A DNA stretch of 64,000 bases from CAYGOC01 sp964351495 (GCA_964351495.1 CAYGOC010000010.1:1-64000); one strand, 5' to 3'; counted from the first letter of the stretch, positions 36,470-45,858 are shown. Numbers and translations: made by a program. The notes: generated by a model not told the origin, from the letters alone.

Positions 36470-38581
36470 TTATTTTGCTAAAATCTCTTCTTGAATTTTC
36501 ATAGGTACTTTTTCAAAATGAGCAGGCTCCATAGAGTAGCTAGCTCTTCCTGAGGTTATAGAGCGAAGCTGGGTAGAATACCCGAACATCTCACTTAAAG
36601 GAACTTCTGCTGTAACCAGAGTAACCCCTTTTTTCGTGTCCTGTCCTAAGATCTTACCTCGTCTTCGGTTTAAGTCGCCGATTACATCTCCCATATACTC
36701 TTCGGGAGTGGTAGCCTCTACCTTCATGATCGGCTCTAAGATCACAGGCTTACACTTTCTGGCTGCTTCTTTAATAGCCATAGAAGCGCAAATCTTAAAG
36801 GCCATTTCGTTTGAGTCTACTTCGTGATAGGATCCATAAACAATACGAATTTTCGTATCAACGAGATTATATCCCGCCAAAGCTCCTGTATTAAGGCCGT
36901 CTTCAATTCCCTTGATTACAGCAGGAATATATTCTTTAGGAATTACTCCTCCTACAATCTTATTCTCAATCTTGTTTCCTTCTCCAGGAGTGTTCGGCTC
37001 AATCTCTAAGCAAACATGAGCGTATTGTCCTCTACCTCCAGACTGCTTCACAAACTTGGTTTCTGATTTGCCAGCTTCTGTAATAGTCTCTTTGTAAGAA
37101 ACCTGTGGTTTCCCCACGTTCGCTTCTACTTTGAACTCGCGAAACATTCTGTCTTTCAAGATTTCTAAGTGGAGCTCTCCCATACCGGAGATAATCGTTT
37201 GCCCCGTATCTTCATTGGTAGAAACCCGGAAAGTAGGATCTTCTTCCGATAAGGAGCTAAGAGCAGTAGATAGTTTTTCCCTGTCTGCCTTTGATTTTGG
37301 CTCAATTGCCATAGAAATAACGGGCTCTGGGAAGTACATTTGCTCTAAAATTAAGGGATTATCTTCACTACAAAGCGTATCCCCCGTGGTAGCATTTTTG
37401 AGTCCAATACAAGCTGCAATATCTCCTGTAAAAAAGGCCTCTTTATCTTCTCTTTGATTAGCGTGCATCTGTAAAAGACGAGAGATTCTCTCTCTTTTTC
37501 CATCTTTAGCAGTATTAATTAAGGTCATCCCTTTTTCTAAAGTGCCGCTATAAATCCGAATAAAAGTAATTCTTCCCACGTAAGGATCGGTGGCTACCTT
37601 AAAAGCTAGAGCCGCTAAAGGAGCGTCATCTTTTGGTTCGATAGACATCTCTTCATCGGTCTTTAAGTTGATCCCTTTGATGTTTCCTCTATCTATAGGG
37701 GAGGGCATCCAGAGGACGATTGCATCCAAGATCTGCTGAACTCCCTTATTTTTAAAGGCACTTCCGCATAAAACAGGATTAAATTTGTTCTCTACTACCC
37801 CTTTTCGAATGACCGCATGAATTTCCTCTTCTGTAAGAGAATCCGGGTTTTCTAGTACTTTCGTTAAAAAGCTGTCGTTTTCTTCATCCAAAGTGGCAAG
37901 CTCTTCTAAAAGAGTAGCACGCATAGAAGCACACTGCTCTTGTAAGTCAGCAGGAATTTCGGTTATTTCAAACTCAGCTCCCTTAGATTCATCATTGAAG
38001 ATATAGGCTTTTTGAGAAATAAGATCTACTAGCCCCTTAAAGTCTGCTCCCTCTCCAATAGGACAGTGAACCGGTATCGCATTGGCGTTTAGTCTTTCTT
38101 TCATGGATTTAACAGCGGCAAAGAAGTCTGCTCCCGTTCTATCCATTTTATTCACAAAAGCGACTCTAGGTACCCCGTAAGAATCCGCTTGTCTCCATAC
38201 CGTTTCTGACTGGGGTTGCACGCCGGCTACTGCGCAAAAAACCGCAACCGATCCATCTAAAACACGAAGAGATCTTTCTACTTCTACAGTAAAGTCAACG
38301 TGACCGGGAGTGTCAATGATATTGATCTTGCAATCTTCGCCTGTTTTGGGCTTTTTCCAATGAATTGTAGTCGCAGCAGAGGTGATTGTAATCCCTCTTT
38401 CTTTTTCCTGCTCCATGAAATCCATGGTAGCGGCTCCCTCGTGGACCTCTCCAATTTTGTGCGATTTTCCAGAATAGAATAAGATTCTTTCAGTGGTAGT
38501 AGTCTTTCCGGCATCAATATGCGCCATGATTCCAATGTTTCTTACATTGGATAATTTGTCTTTCTCTGCTCTTTTTGCCAT
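36470..38581 (-). CDS. fusA: elongation factor G
   Basis: EF-G is the translocation GTPase of translation. The ATG at 38581 gives the canonical N-terminus MAKRAEKDKLSNVRNIG and lies 7 bases after the rpsG stop. An upstream start at 38605 would overlap rpsG and is less likely. G-domain motifs AHIDAGKTTTTE, IDTPGHVDF and NKMDRTGADF are present, and domains II to V run to the end. Length (703 residues) is normal. Confidence 0.98.
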   Translation of the reverse strand: MAKRAEKDKLSNVRNIGIMAHIDAGKTTTTERILFYSGKSHKIGEVHEGAATMDFMEQEKERGITITSAATTIHWKKPKTGEDCKINIIDTPGHVDFTVEVERSLRVLDGSVAVFCAVAGVQPQSETVWRQADSYGVPRVAFVNKMDRTGADFFAAVKSMKERLNANAIPVHCPIGEGADFKGLVDLISQKAYIFNDESKGAEFEITEIPADLQEQCASMRATLLEELATLDEENDSFLTKVLENPDSLTEEEIHAVIRKGVVENKFNPVLCGSAFKNKGVQQILDAIVLWMPSPIDRGNIKGINLKTDEEMSIEPKDDAPLAALAFKVATDPYVGRITFIRIYSGTLEKGMTLINTAKDGKRERISRLLQMHANQREDKEAFFTGDIAACIGLKNATTGDTLCSEDNPLILEQMYFPEPVISMAIEPKSKADREKLSTALSSLSEEDPTFRVSTNEDTGQTIISGMGELHLEILKDRMFREFKVEANVGKPQVSYKETITEAGKSETKFVKQSGGRGQYAHVCLEIEPNTPGEGNKIENKIVGGVIPKEYIPAVIKGIEDGLNTGALAGYNLVDTKIRIVYGSYHEVDSNEMAFKICASMAIKEAARKCKPVILEPIMKVEATTPEEYMGDVIGDLNRRRGKILGQDTKKGVTLVTAEVPLSEMFGYSTQLRSITSGRASYSMEPAHFEKVPMKIQEEILAK

Positions 38582-38588
38582 AATTCTC

Positions 38589-39059
38589 TTACTTGTAGTG
38601 AGCAAAAGCTCGGTTTGCTTCCGCCATGCGGTGTACTTCTTCTTTCTTTTTGATGGTAGACCCCTGATTTTGGTAACAATCAGAAAGCTCCATACTAAGA
38701 GCTTCTTGCATAGATCTTCCAGGCTTGTTTCTCGCGTTCGTAATAATCCATCTCATAGCCAAAGAAGCTCTCCTAGAAGGAGCAATTTCAACAGGAACCT
38801 GGAAGGTTGCCCCTCCAATTCTTTTTGATTTTACCTCTAAAAGAGGCTTTGCATTTTCTAAAGCTTGCTCAAAAGCCTCCAAACTATTCTCTGCTTGAAT
38901 TCTTTTTTTGAAGCCCTCTATGGCAGAGTATAAGATTTTTTGAGCCAAAGAACGCTTTCCGCCTATCATAATACGGTTTATAAACTTAGCTACCGTCTCA
39001 CTTTTATACAAAGGGTCGGGAGCTATCTCCCTTTTTTCCGCTTTACGTCTTCTAGACAT
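38589..39059 (-). CDS. rpsG: 30S ribosomal protein S7
   Basis: S7 nucleates assembly of the 30S head. The 156-residue product starts MSRRRKAEKREIAPDP and includes the conserved FINRIMIGGKRSLAQKILY and PSRRASLAMRWIITNARN segments. It is co-transcribed between rpsL and fusA. Confidence 0.98.
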   Translation of the reverse strand: MSRRRKAEKREIAPDPLYKSETVAKFINRIMIGGKRSLAQKILYSAIEGFKKRIQAENSLEAFEQALENAKPLLEVKSKRIGGATFQVPVEIAPSRRASLAMRWIITNARNKPGRSMQEALSMELSDCYQNQGSTIKKKEEVHRMAEANRAFAHYK

Positions 39060-39078
39060 TATTTACATCCTCTACAAT

Positions 39079-39450
39079 TTATTTAGGCCTTTTCGCCCCA
39101 TATTTCGATCTACTTTGTTTTCTATCTTTTACCGCTCCGCAGTCTAAAGCCCCTCGGACGATATGATAACGAACCCCAGGAAGGTCTTTCACCCTACCGC
39201 CTCTTACCAAAACGATGCTATGCTCTTGAAGGTTATGCCCTTCTCCCGGAATATAGGCGATTACCTCTTGTCCGTTAGAGAGCTTTACCCAAGCCACCTT
39301 TCTCAAGGCAGAGTTAGGCTTTTTTGGGGTTTTTGTTTTTACCTGCAGACAAACACCTCTTCTTTGAGGGCATTTTTGCAGAGCAGGAGACTTTTTTCTC
39401 CGTACTTTGTCAGTTCTTTTTTTTCTTATAAGCTGGTTTATTGTTGGCAT
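39079..39450 (-). CDS. rpsL: 30S ribosomal protein S12
   Basis: S12 is a decoding-site protein. The 123-residue product shows TPKKPNSALRKVAWVKL and GGRVKDLPGVRYHIVRG, with lysines at the two positions classically tied to streptomycin sensitivity (KKPNSA and the KDLPG segment). It is the first gene of the str-type unit. Confidence 0.98.
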   Translation of the reverse strand: MPTINQLIRKKRTDKVRRKKSPALQKCPQRRGVCLQVKTKTPKKPNSALRKVAWVKLSNGQEVIAYIPGEGHNLQEHSIVLVRGGRVKDLPGVRYHIVRGALDCGAVKDRKQSRSKYGAKRPK

Positions 39451-39571
39451 CTAGCCTACTCCTAAAATGAAACGTATACAAGAACATCCAATATATCTTG
39501 GCCCCGAATTATTAGCAAAAAGAAATCCCATTCTCTTAGGAAGAGGGGTTTTTTGAAAAACGTATATTTAT

Positions 39572-39592
39572 TTAATTAAAAGTTTTAATTAA
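39572..39592. repeat. 21-base AT palindrome
   Basis: A perfect inverted repeat with ten-base arms around a single central G (arm TTAATTAAAA). It lies in the rpsL-tsp intergenic region, upstream of both genes. It may be a protein-binding site or a DNA-structure element. A similar but longer AT palindrome occurs at 57561-57599. Confidence 0.6.
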
Positions 39593-39670
39593 TTTAAGTT
39601 TAATTACTAATAAAATATTAAATAGAATTACCTTGAACTGTTATTAAAACAAATAGTATGATTCTCTTTA

Positions 39671-39744
39671 GGAGGTTGTGGGGTTAGGCGTAGCTTACGA
39701 CGCTAAGTTTGGTAAAACAGGCCTTTAAGACCCTAGTGACCTCC
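39671..39744 (+). ncRNA. candidate structured RNA upstream of tsp
   Basis: The GC-richer 74 bases stand out in an AT-rich spacer. The ends pair as GGAGGTTGTGGGGT with ACCCTAGTGACCTCC, a 14-pair stem with one bulged base, and G-U pairs included. Inside are a hairpin at about 39685-39705 (TAG-g-CGT with ACG-CTA) and a short GTTT/AAAC hairpin at 39707-39718. The first seven pairs and the total length resemble a tRNA acceptor arm, but no T-loop (TTCRA) is present, so it is not an ordinary tRNA. It may be a 5' leader element of tsp or a small RNA. No known riboswitch class was recognised. Confidence 0.45.
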
Positions 39745-39774
39745 CACCTTTAAATCTGGAACCATAGTAGTCAT

Positions 39775-41733
39775 ATGATAAAAAACATGTTTTTTCTCTG
39801 TTTTTGTGTTCTGAGCACAGGGTTTGCAGCTAGTAAGCTCCAAATGGAAGATGTTCCCAGAGTTATGAAGCAGCTCATGCACTACCATGTAGAAAATAAA
39901 AATATCACTCCTTTCCTTGTCAAGCGATCTTTTCGTATCTACATAGAGCAGTTTGACGCAGAAAAACTCTACTTTTATGAGGAAGAAATAACCCCTTATT
40001 TAAACATGAGTGAAGAAATGGCCCTTCAAATAGCAGAGAAAATAAAAAAGGGGGACTTTTCCGACTTTCAAGTATTAGACAGGCTGGTCCAAAAATCTAT
40101 TATAAGAGCTCGTAATTTCCGACAAAAAAAAGGAGAAGAATATATTAAAGCAGAAGGGGAGAAAGGAGGTTTGGTCCTTTCTCCCTATTTTGCCAAGACA
40201 AAACAAGAGTGGGAAGGGAAAAACTGGGGGAAAATGGCGTGGTTTTTCCGAGGTCATACAAGAAAAACTAACATAGACTCTAAAGAAAAAAGGCAAAAGT
40301 TAGTCCAACTTTACGAAAGAAAAGTAGCAAAGCAAGAAAAGCTTTACTTGAATACCGAAGATAAAAGGGCGCTTCGCATTTTAAAAGCCTTTGCAAAAAG
40401 CTTGGATGCGCATACCTCTTTTTTTAGTAAAGAGGAAGCAACCGAGCTTAGAACAGGGCTTGAAAAGCAGTTTGAAGGAATTGGAGTCGTTCTATCTGAG
40501 GGGATAGAGGGCCTTGTTATCACAGCCGTGGTTCCGAAGGGACCTGCCGATAATTCGAAACAAATCGAAGCTGAAGACATCTTATTAGAGGTGAATGGAA
40601 AATCGGTAGAAAGATTTGGTTTCGACACAGTTTTACAGGAGATGAATCAGGCTAAAGGATCTCTTTCCCTTAAGATAAAAAAGGCAAGAGGCTCCAAAGT
40701 TATTAGCCTTGTCTTAGAAAAAAAACCCATTGTAATGGAGCAAGATAGACTTTCTTATAGCTATGAGCCTTGTGAAGGAGGAATTTTAGCCAAAATTGTT
40801 CTTCCTTCCTTTTATGAAAGCTCTTCTGGAATTACCAGCGAAAAAGACTTGAAAAATGCCTTAAGGGCTCTAGAAAAAATCGCTCCTATCAAAGGGCTTG
40901 TGCTAGATTTTCGAGATAATCCAGGGGGTTTTTTAAGCCAAGCTGTAAAGGTAGCAGGAGTGTTCATCTCTAGTGGAGTGGTAGCTATTTCTAAGTACGG
41001 AAAAAATGAGATCCACTATCTTCGAAAACTAGATACACATGCCTTTTACTCGGGACCTTTAGTGATTCTTACCTCAAAGCTATCTGCCTCCGCTGCAGAG
41101 ATTGTAGCACAGTCTCTGCAAGATTATGGAGCAGCTATCATAGTAGGGGATAGAACTACCTACGGAAAAGGTTCTATCCAATATCAAACTATAACAGACA
41201 AAAATGCAGATTACTTCTTTAAAGTAACCGTAGGAAGATACTACACGGTTTCCGGTAGGTCTACCCAAATAGAGGGAGTGATAGCGGATATAGTAGTTCC
41301 TTCTGCTTTTGCTCCTTTCAATATTGGGGAAAGATACTTAGAGTACCCGCTTTCCGCAGATCATTTACAAGCCGCTTACTCAGATAACTTGAATGACCTG
41401 GAAGAAAGACATAAAAGATGGTTTCAAAATAACTACTTACCTTTCTTGCAAAAAAGAATTACCACTTGGCAAAAAATGCTTCCGCTCTTAAAGGAAAGAA
41501 GCCAAAAAAGGCTCCAAGAAGATCCTCAATTTCAAGCTTTTTTAGAAAAACAGAAGCAAATCAAAGAGAAGCTGGAAACAAAAAAAGGGGTTTCTTTCGA
41601 TCCTTCTTCTATTTTTCCAAAAGAAGATTTGCAGATGAAAGAGGCCTTATATATCTTGAAAGATATGATGGATCTTCAAGGGAAAAAGGGGGCTGTAAAG
41701 GGCTTTTCTTATACTCTTTTTGAAGCTGCCTAA
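39775..41733 (+). CDS. tsp: tail-specific protease Tsp (S41 family)
   Basis: This is an exported Ser/Lys-dyad protease of the C-terminal processing peptidase family, acting in the periplasm; the chlamydial homologue is CT441. The 652-residue product has a signal peptide (about 1-19) and an N-terminal helical domain. A PDZ domain (about 226-300) and the S41 catalytic region follow, with LSASAAE (436-442) holding the nucleophile and the lysine in TYGKGSIQ (Lys465). It follows the structured leader candidate at 39671-39744. rpsL lies divergently upstream, as in Chlamydia (from memory). Confidence 0.93.
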   Translation: MIKNMFFLCFCVLSTGFAASKLQMEDVPRVMKQLMHYHVENKNITPFLVKRSFRIYIEQFDAEKLYFYEEEITPYLNMSEEMALQIAEKIKKGDFSDFQVLDRLVQKSIIRARNFRQKKGEEYIKAEGEKGGLVLSPYFAKTKQEWEGKNWGKMAWFFRGHTRKTNIDSKEKRQKLVQLYERKVAKQEKLYLNTEDKRALRILKAFAKSLDAHTSFFSKEEATELRTGLEKQFEGIGVVLSEGIEGLVITAVVPKGPADNSKQIEAEDILLEVNGKSVERFGFDTVLQEMNQAKGSLSLKIKKARGSKVISLVLEKKPIVMEQDRLSYSYEPCEGGILAKIVLPSFYESSSGITSEKDLKNALRALEKIAPIKGLVLDFRDNPGGFLSQAVKVAGVFISSGVVAISKYGKNEIHYLRKLDTHAFYSGPLVILTSKLSASAAEIVAQSLQDYGAAIIVGDRTTYGKGSIQYQTITDKNADYFFKVTVGRYYTVSGRSTQIEGVIADIVVPSAFAPFNIGERYLEYPLSADHLQAAYSDNLNDLEERHKRWFQNNYLPFLQKRITTWQKMLPLLKERSQKRLQEDPQFQAFLEKQKQIKEKLETKKGVSFDPSSIFPKEDLQMKEALYILKDMMDLQGKKGAVKGFSYTLFEAA

Positions 41734-41788
41734 AATTAATTCCCTTGTAACATTTTCCACTTCTGACTATCCTTGGTTTTCTTCGTAA

Positions 41789-41861
<73 letters not shown>

Positions 41862-41922
41862 CACCTTTCTAAATACCATCTACTCATAGAGCTCTTGAAT
41901 GTTTTTAACATCAGGAGTCGCT

Positions 41923-41988
41923 ATGCAAAAAACAGCTAAAAAACTCAATTTCCCGCATTTTTTACGCAAATACTCTGAATCAGAATAG
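41923..41988 (+). CDS. possible 21-residue small ORF or leader peptide
   Basis: An ATG with AGGAG seven bases upstream opens a 21-codon frame ending in TAG at 41986. The product is basic with a FPHFLRKYSE segment and shows no known leader features. It sits between tRNA-Phe and the membrane protein gene at 42067. It may be a small protein, the remnant of a longer gene, or chance. Confidence 0.3.
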   Translation: MQKTAKKLNFPHFLRKYSESE

Positions 41989-42066
41989 ATTCGAAGTTTA
42001 ACATTTTGGATTCAAATCAAGCTATTTTCCTATCAAACTTTATTTTTTTTGTGATAAGGCGGGGTT

Positions 42067-42816
42067 ATGGAATTCATTACTTTAAATACTCTTTGGGTCA
42101 TTGGATGGATCGTTGCCTACGAGATTTTTCGAAGATCTGCTTGGGTGGGATGGGGCTTCATGGGAATAACCATTTTATTTCTCCCCTTTTGGGCAATATA
42201 TTTCGACTCTTGGGCCTATATTTTCAAGGGGATCTGTGTCTTTGCAGGTGTGTTATGGAGCCTTATAATTCGTTATACAAAGATAAGAAGATATTCTTTT
42301 TCCTTTCCGCTCATTTATTTGCTCTTTGCGTTTAATATTGCAACTGTAGCGGTAGGACAAATTATTCTTATTCATAAGCCTTATTTCAACCCCTTGAACG
42401 CCCTTGCGGGTTTTCTTCTTCTTGTAACGCTACCTAAGGCTCATTTCATAGAAGTGGATATTCGGGGAAAATACAAAGATTTTCTTTGGAAAATCCCTTT
42501 ATCGTGGATTTTTGCCTATACTGTGTGGGTTTTTACTTTTGTATATCTTGCATTTCAAGATAAATCCGTATATCACATCGGAATTCTTTTAGCTCCATTA
42601 CTTCTCTCTTTTTTTAATCCCAAAATTTACGTACAAGCAAGAGGGTATATTTTGTACTTGTATTTTGTATCTTATTATTGCTTCCCTTCCTTGTATAAAA
42701 CTTTAGACTCATACCCTATTTACCACGACAAAGTAGCAAAGGGATTAGCTATTTTCAGTTTTCTTTTTGCATTGGGGCTTTGTGTACAACGTTGGTTCTA
42801 CCCAAAAAAATCTTAA
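42067..42816 (+). CDS. integral membrane protein, possibly DUF5692-like
   Basis: The 249-residue product has about eight closely spaced hydrophobic helices and almost no soluble part. The segments DSWAYIFKGICVFAGVLWSLIIR and LPKAHFIEVD recall the DUF5692 membrane family, though this is by eye only. No transport or catalytic motif is recognised. A purine-rich AAGGCGGGG lies before the ATG. It converges with the hydroxylase-like gene, 9 bases apart. Confidence 0.7.
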   Translation: MEFITLNTLWVIGWIVAYEIFRRSAWVGWGFMGITILFLPFWAIYFDSWAYIFKGICVFAGVLWSLIIRYTKIRRYSFSFPLIYLLFAFNIATVAVGQIILIHKPYFNPLNALAGFLLLVTLPKAHFIEVDIRGKYKDFLWKIPLSWIFAYTVWVFTFVYLAFQDKSVYHIGILLAPLLLSFFNPKIYVQARGYILYLYFVSYYCFPSLYKTLDSYPIYHDKVAKGLAIFSFLFALGLCVQRWFYPKKS

Positions 42817-42825
42817 AGAACCTTT

Positions 42826-43404
42826 TTAACGTTTTTCCCCCTTCAGGCTATTGCAGAAACTCCCTATCAATAAATCTCCGATTGGAAAAAATATAAAACC
42901 GAAATTACAGAGAGGGTCTTTATGATGCAGTTCATGCAATCTTTTGGCATATTGAAACCAAGGATTTTGCCACGTGCCATGGATGTGTTTCATATAATAA
43001 TCATTTTTATGCATAGCTATATGAAAGTGGTCTTCGAATTTATACCAGAAAAAAAATAAGAACAAAGTTAAACACCCGGTAAAAAGATAGAATCCTACCC
43101 CCATTCTTAAAGCATACAAAAGGAGAAATTCGAGGAGGCACGTAAAAATGCCGGCTGCTAAAACATTAGAAGGGCGTTGTACCCAATAAGTATGATCCTC
43201 TTCTTTTTGATCTTCCATTGAAGAAAAGCAGATCTTATGGTGCCGTACATGTGTTGTAGGATTATAACGCCAAAGTTTAGTTAGAAAGCGCGCTAAGGAA
43301 CTTTTTTTATGAAAAAGGTACTTATGAGCCAATACTTCACATAAAGCAACCGATATAAGGGAAAGGATAAAACAAAAAACACCTTTTACTATCCAAAAAA
43401 ACAT
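42826..43404 (-). CDS. fatty-acid-hydroxylase-superfamily membrane protein
   Basis: This is a di-iron membrane oxygenase of the sterol desaturase/fatty-acid hydroxylase/CrtZ type, judged by histidine boxes in the 192-residue product: HKYLFHKK, HVRHHK, HFHIAMHKND and HELHHKDP. Three to four membrane helices hold these on the cytoplasmic side. Such enzymes hydroxylate or desaturate lipids or carotenoids with O2; the substrate is unknown. It is the last gene of a minus-strand unit with the GNAT, CNB-CPBP and DUF6629-like genes, 35 bases after the GNAT gene. It could act on a lipid made by the neighbouring GNAT protein. Confidence 0.75.
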   Translation of the reverse strand: MFFWIVKGVFCFILSLISVALCEVLAHKYLFHKKSSLARFLTKLWRYNPTTHVRHHKICFSSMEDQKEEDHTYWVQRPSNVLAAGIFTCLLEFLLLYALRMGVGFYLFTGCLTLFLFFFWYKFEDHFHIAMHKNDYYMKHIHGTWQNPWFQYAKRLHELHHKDPLCNFGFIFFPIGDLLIGSFCNSLKGEKR

Positions 43405-43439
43405 TACAATCTCTCCGAATTTTTGAGTTAAATAAGGAT

Positions 43440-44558
43440 TTAAAAAGAATCGAACAATCGCCTAGAAGCCTGAAAGCCTTTTTCAATAAGCTGGTAGGTA
43501 AAACGCCTTTTATAAGGTAAATGATCTGTATACCATGCAATATGATCACGAGAAATAATTCCCCCGCGCAACTTTTTAAATTCTATAGCACCACTCCCAC
43601 AGTTATGAACCAACTTATGATCCAAAACATATCGTAACTGCATCGATTTCATAATTCTATAAATCCCTAACTTCTTAGGGAGGCTCGTATTATAGCCAAT
43701 AATAGGATCTATCATCTTGTTACCTTTAATAAAAAGAGCAGTTACTCCCTCTAATTCTCCTTCAGGATTACGCACTCCTAAAAAATGGAGTATTGAATTT
43801 TCATGGCAAACTTTAATAAAGGCTTCTGTTATTTGCAGGTTTCTAAATGTGTGTTTTTCAAGAAACAGCATGTTGTATAGCTTGACAATCCGAGGATAAT
43901 CTTTTGGAGTAAATTCATCGTGATTCACACTAATAAAATGAGTGTTTTTGTGTAGACTGAAATCCCTTTTAATATAGCTTGTAAAACGAAAATCCTTTGT
44001 AGGATCAACAATAACCGAGGTTTTCCAAGTCAATGATTTATATCCGCAAGAATGTAAACGGGTTAATAAATCTGCATTCATCGAAGCGTTTATAAAATTA
44101 AAGAGAATGGCATGGTCTGGGTATTTTTGGGTTAAAAGTGTAGTAGCTGCTTCCAAATCTTTAGTTTCAAGATCAGGATATGTATTTGTGGGAAATAACC
44201 AATTATCTACGATAATGACTTTATCTACGTGAAGAGGAGTTACAATACAAGAAGATAAGGCAAGGAGATTGGCTCCTAATCTTTTTTGTATCCAATTGTT
44301 ACTTTTTAATAATTTTTCCCTTGTAAACTCTAAACTGCCTTTCATGGAACAGGTATAAGTGCTTTCAGAATAGGGATCATGAATGGAGATAGGACAAAGA
44401 TGGTCATTAATTCGAAGAATTTTTAATTCAGCTTTAATATTTTTCACTAAATCAGCAGAAGTTAATGATGTCAAAGCTTGAAAATAAGGGATATACTTTA
44501 AGTAATTAGGAGGACAGTTAGACTCGTTTATAGAATCTAATAATAGAGTTTGTGTCAC
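43440..44558 (-). CDS. GNAT/FemAB-like acyltransferase of unknown substrate
   Basis: The 372-residue soluble protein has a C-terminal half with a GNAT/FemAB-like pattern. A helix bearing KLYNMLFLEKHTF, the HFLGVRNPEGELEGVTALFIKG strand pair, and the IYRIMKSMQLRYVLDHKLVHNCG stretch would form the acyl-donor region. The N-terminal half is not recognised. The place between a membrane hydroxylase and a CPBP fusion hints at lipid or lipoprotein modification. It starts 22 bases after the CNB-CPBP gene on the same strand. Confidence 0.6.
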   Translation of the reverse strand: MTQTLLLDSINESNCPPNYLKYIPYFQALTSLTSADLVKNIKAELKILRINDHLCPISIHDPYSESTYTCSMKGSLEFTREKLLKSNNWIQKRLGANLLALSSCIVTPLHVDKVIIVDNWLFPTNTYPDLETKDLEAATTLLTQKYPDHAILFNFINASMNADLLTRLHSCGYKSLTWKTSVIVDPTKDFRFTSYIKRDFSLHKNTHFISVNHDEFTPKDYPRIVKLYNMLFLEKHTFRNLQITEAFIKVCHENSILHFLGVRNPEGELEGVTALFIKGNKMIDPIIGYNTSLPKKLGIYRIMKSMQLRYVLDHKLVHNCGSGAIEFKKLRGGIISRDHIAWYTDHLPYKRRFTYQLIEKGFQASRRLFDSF

Positions 44559-44580
44559 TGGGGAGCTCCTCTTGCTTGTA

Positions 44581-45744
44581 TTAAACAGTATAATGGCGAA
44601 GTATGTCTGTGAAATTTAGCACCCAAAGGGAATAGCCTCCTATCAAAGCATGTGAAACGGAGCATCCAACAATAGATTTTTGTCGGTGAAAAAGCCAACC
44701 CCAAAAAAGACCAACTGTAAAAGCAACTACAGCAAATAAAAGGCCAAATAAGGAATGGAAGGAAGCAAAAAGAAAATTGGCCAGTAGGATGGCTTTTAAG
44801 GGCTTGTAAGATCCTGACAGAGTAAATTGTATGGTACTTTGAAAAGTTCCTCGAACAATGAACTCTTGTGGGATGGCTAGTAGCATATAAACAGGACCTA
44901 TTAAAAAAGACCAAGAACCCAAAGACTTAAGATGAACCGCAAAGATATCCTCTCCTTGGAAGTAAAGAACATACTTCACAATCTCTTCTTTAAGGAATGT
45001 CGCTCCTATAAGGAATGGGAGGGAGAAAGCGACCCCTTCCAACGCATTTTTTTTCCAGTTTTTCAGCGTAAAACCATAAAACTCTAAGGGAAACTGACTT
45101 TTCTTAAGGTGCCTGATTAGGATTAAAGTCATAAACAGGATGGTGGGGAAAGAGATAAAAGAAGAGACCTTAACGCTTGATACGTGCTTATTTATAAGTG
45201 AAACAAAAAAAATCCAAGCAACCAAAATAACTAAAGAAGAAAACAACAAATTTCCCAATTCTAGTCGTGCCTGGCTGTGCTCTAACTCTGATCGCAGAGC
45301 TTTAACAGTAATTTCAGTCGTCTTACGTAAATTACGTGCTAGTATAATCGCGATATTTTGCGTGATTTTTTTGAAAATAGCTCGTTGTTCGGGACTTGTG
45401 AATTGAGATAGACAAAAAACTAAAAATTGACAGTCTTCTAAAGTACGAACAGATGTGGACCGGGGTAACCCATCAATGGCAGCCGCCTCTCCGGTAATTT
45501 GTCCAGGATTTAGAACAGAAATCTGAAGCTCTTCTGAAAGATTCTCTTTTTTGAGAATTTCCGCCTTGCCGCTTAAAAGTAGATAGATCTCTTTTTTTTG
45601 TTCCCCCTCCTTTATGATATAGGCATCTTTTACTACATCTATCTTTTGAGCAGCACAAAGGATAAGATCTATCTGTTGATCATCCAATCCCTGAAAAACC
45701 TCGCTGGATTTTAAAAGATTGCGATAATTAGCATTTAACTGCAT
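44581..45744 (-). CDS. cyclic-nucleotide-binding domain fused to CPBP-type membrane protease
   Basis: The N-terminal 135 residues form a Crp-like cyclic-nucleotide-binding fold (DAYIIKEGEQKKEIYLLLSG, GEAAAIDGLPRSTSVRT with the phosphate-binding-cassette shape). The rest has about seven to eight membrane helices. The C-terminal CPBP/Abi pattern is QEFIVRG in place of the usual EExxxR, ASFHSLFG, and SVSHALIGGY. CPBP proteins are intramembrane glutamic-type proteases; the missing first glutamate leaves activity uncertain. The fusion suggests a membrane protease gated by a nucleotide signal. It is 114 bases after the DUF6629-like gene. Confidence 0.75.
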   Translation of the reverse strand: MQLNANYRNLLKSSEVFQGLDDQQIDLILCAAQKIDVVKDAYIIKEGEQKKEIYLLLSGKAEILKKENLSEELQISVLNPGQITGEAAAIDGLPRSTSVRTLEDCQFLVFCLSQFTSPEQRAIFKKITQNIAIILARNLRKTTEITVKALRSELEHSQARLELGNLLFSSLVILVAWIFFVSLINKHVSSVKVSSFISFPTILFMTLILIRHLKKSQFPLEFYGFTLKNWKKNALEGVAFSLPFLIGATFLKEEIVKYVLYFQGEDIFAVHLKSLGSWSFLIGPVYMLLAIPQEFIVRGTFQSTIQFTLSGSYKPLKAILLANFLFASFHSLFGLLFAVVAFTVGLFWGWLFHRQKSIVGCSVSHALIGGYSLWVLNFTDILRHYTV

Positions 45745-45858
45745 GTGTCCGGCTCCTTTAAAAGAAAGTTCTAGCCTCTCCCTCCAATCCGGAAACTACT
45801 TTAAAGATCTTCAAAAGTCAACAAGTAATAAGGATTAGAAAGAACAGCCAAAACTAGC

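Larger units (their letters stand above)
39451..39774. other. AT-rich intergenic region between rpsL and tsp
   Basis: These 324 bases separate two divergent genes. They hold an AT-only palindrome at 39572-39592, a stretch of TTTAATTA-type repeats (39570-39660) likely to contain promoters, and a folded RNA candidate at 39671-39744 lying just before the tsp start. No protein-coding gene is visible. Confidence 0.7.

Noticed and set aside
39671..39744. tRNA or SRP RNA at the structured element
   Set aside because: There is no TTCRA T-loop and no convincing anticodon arm; the conserved SRP GGAAGGAGCA-type loop is also absent.
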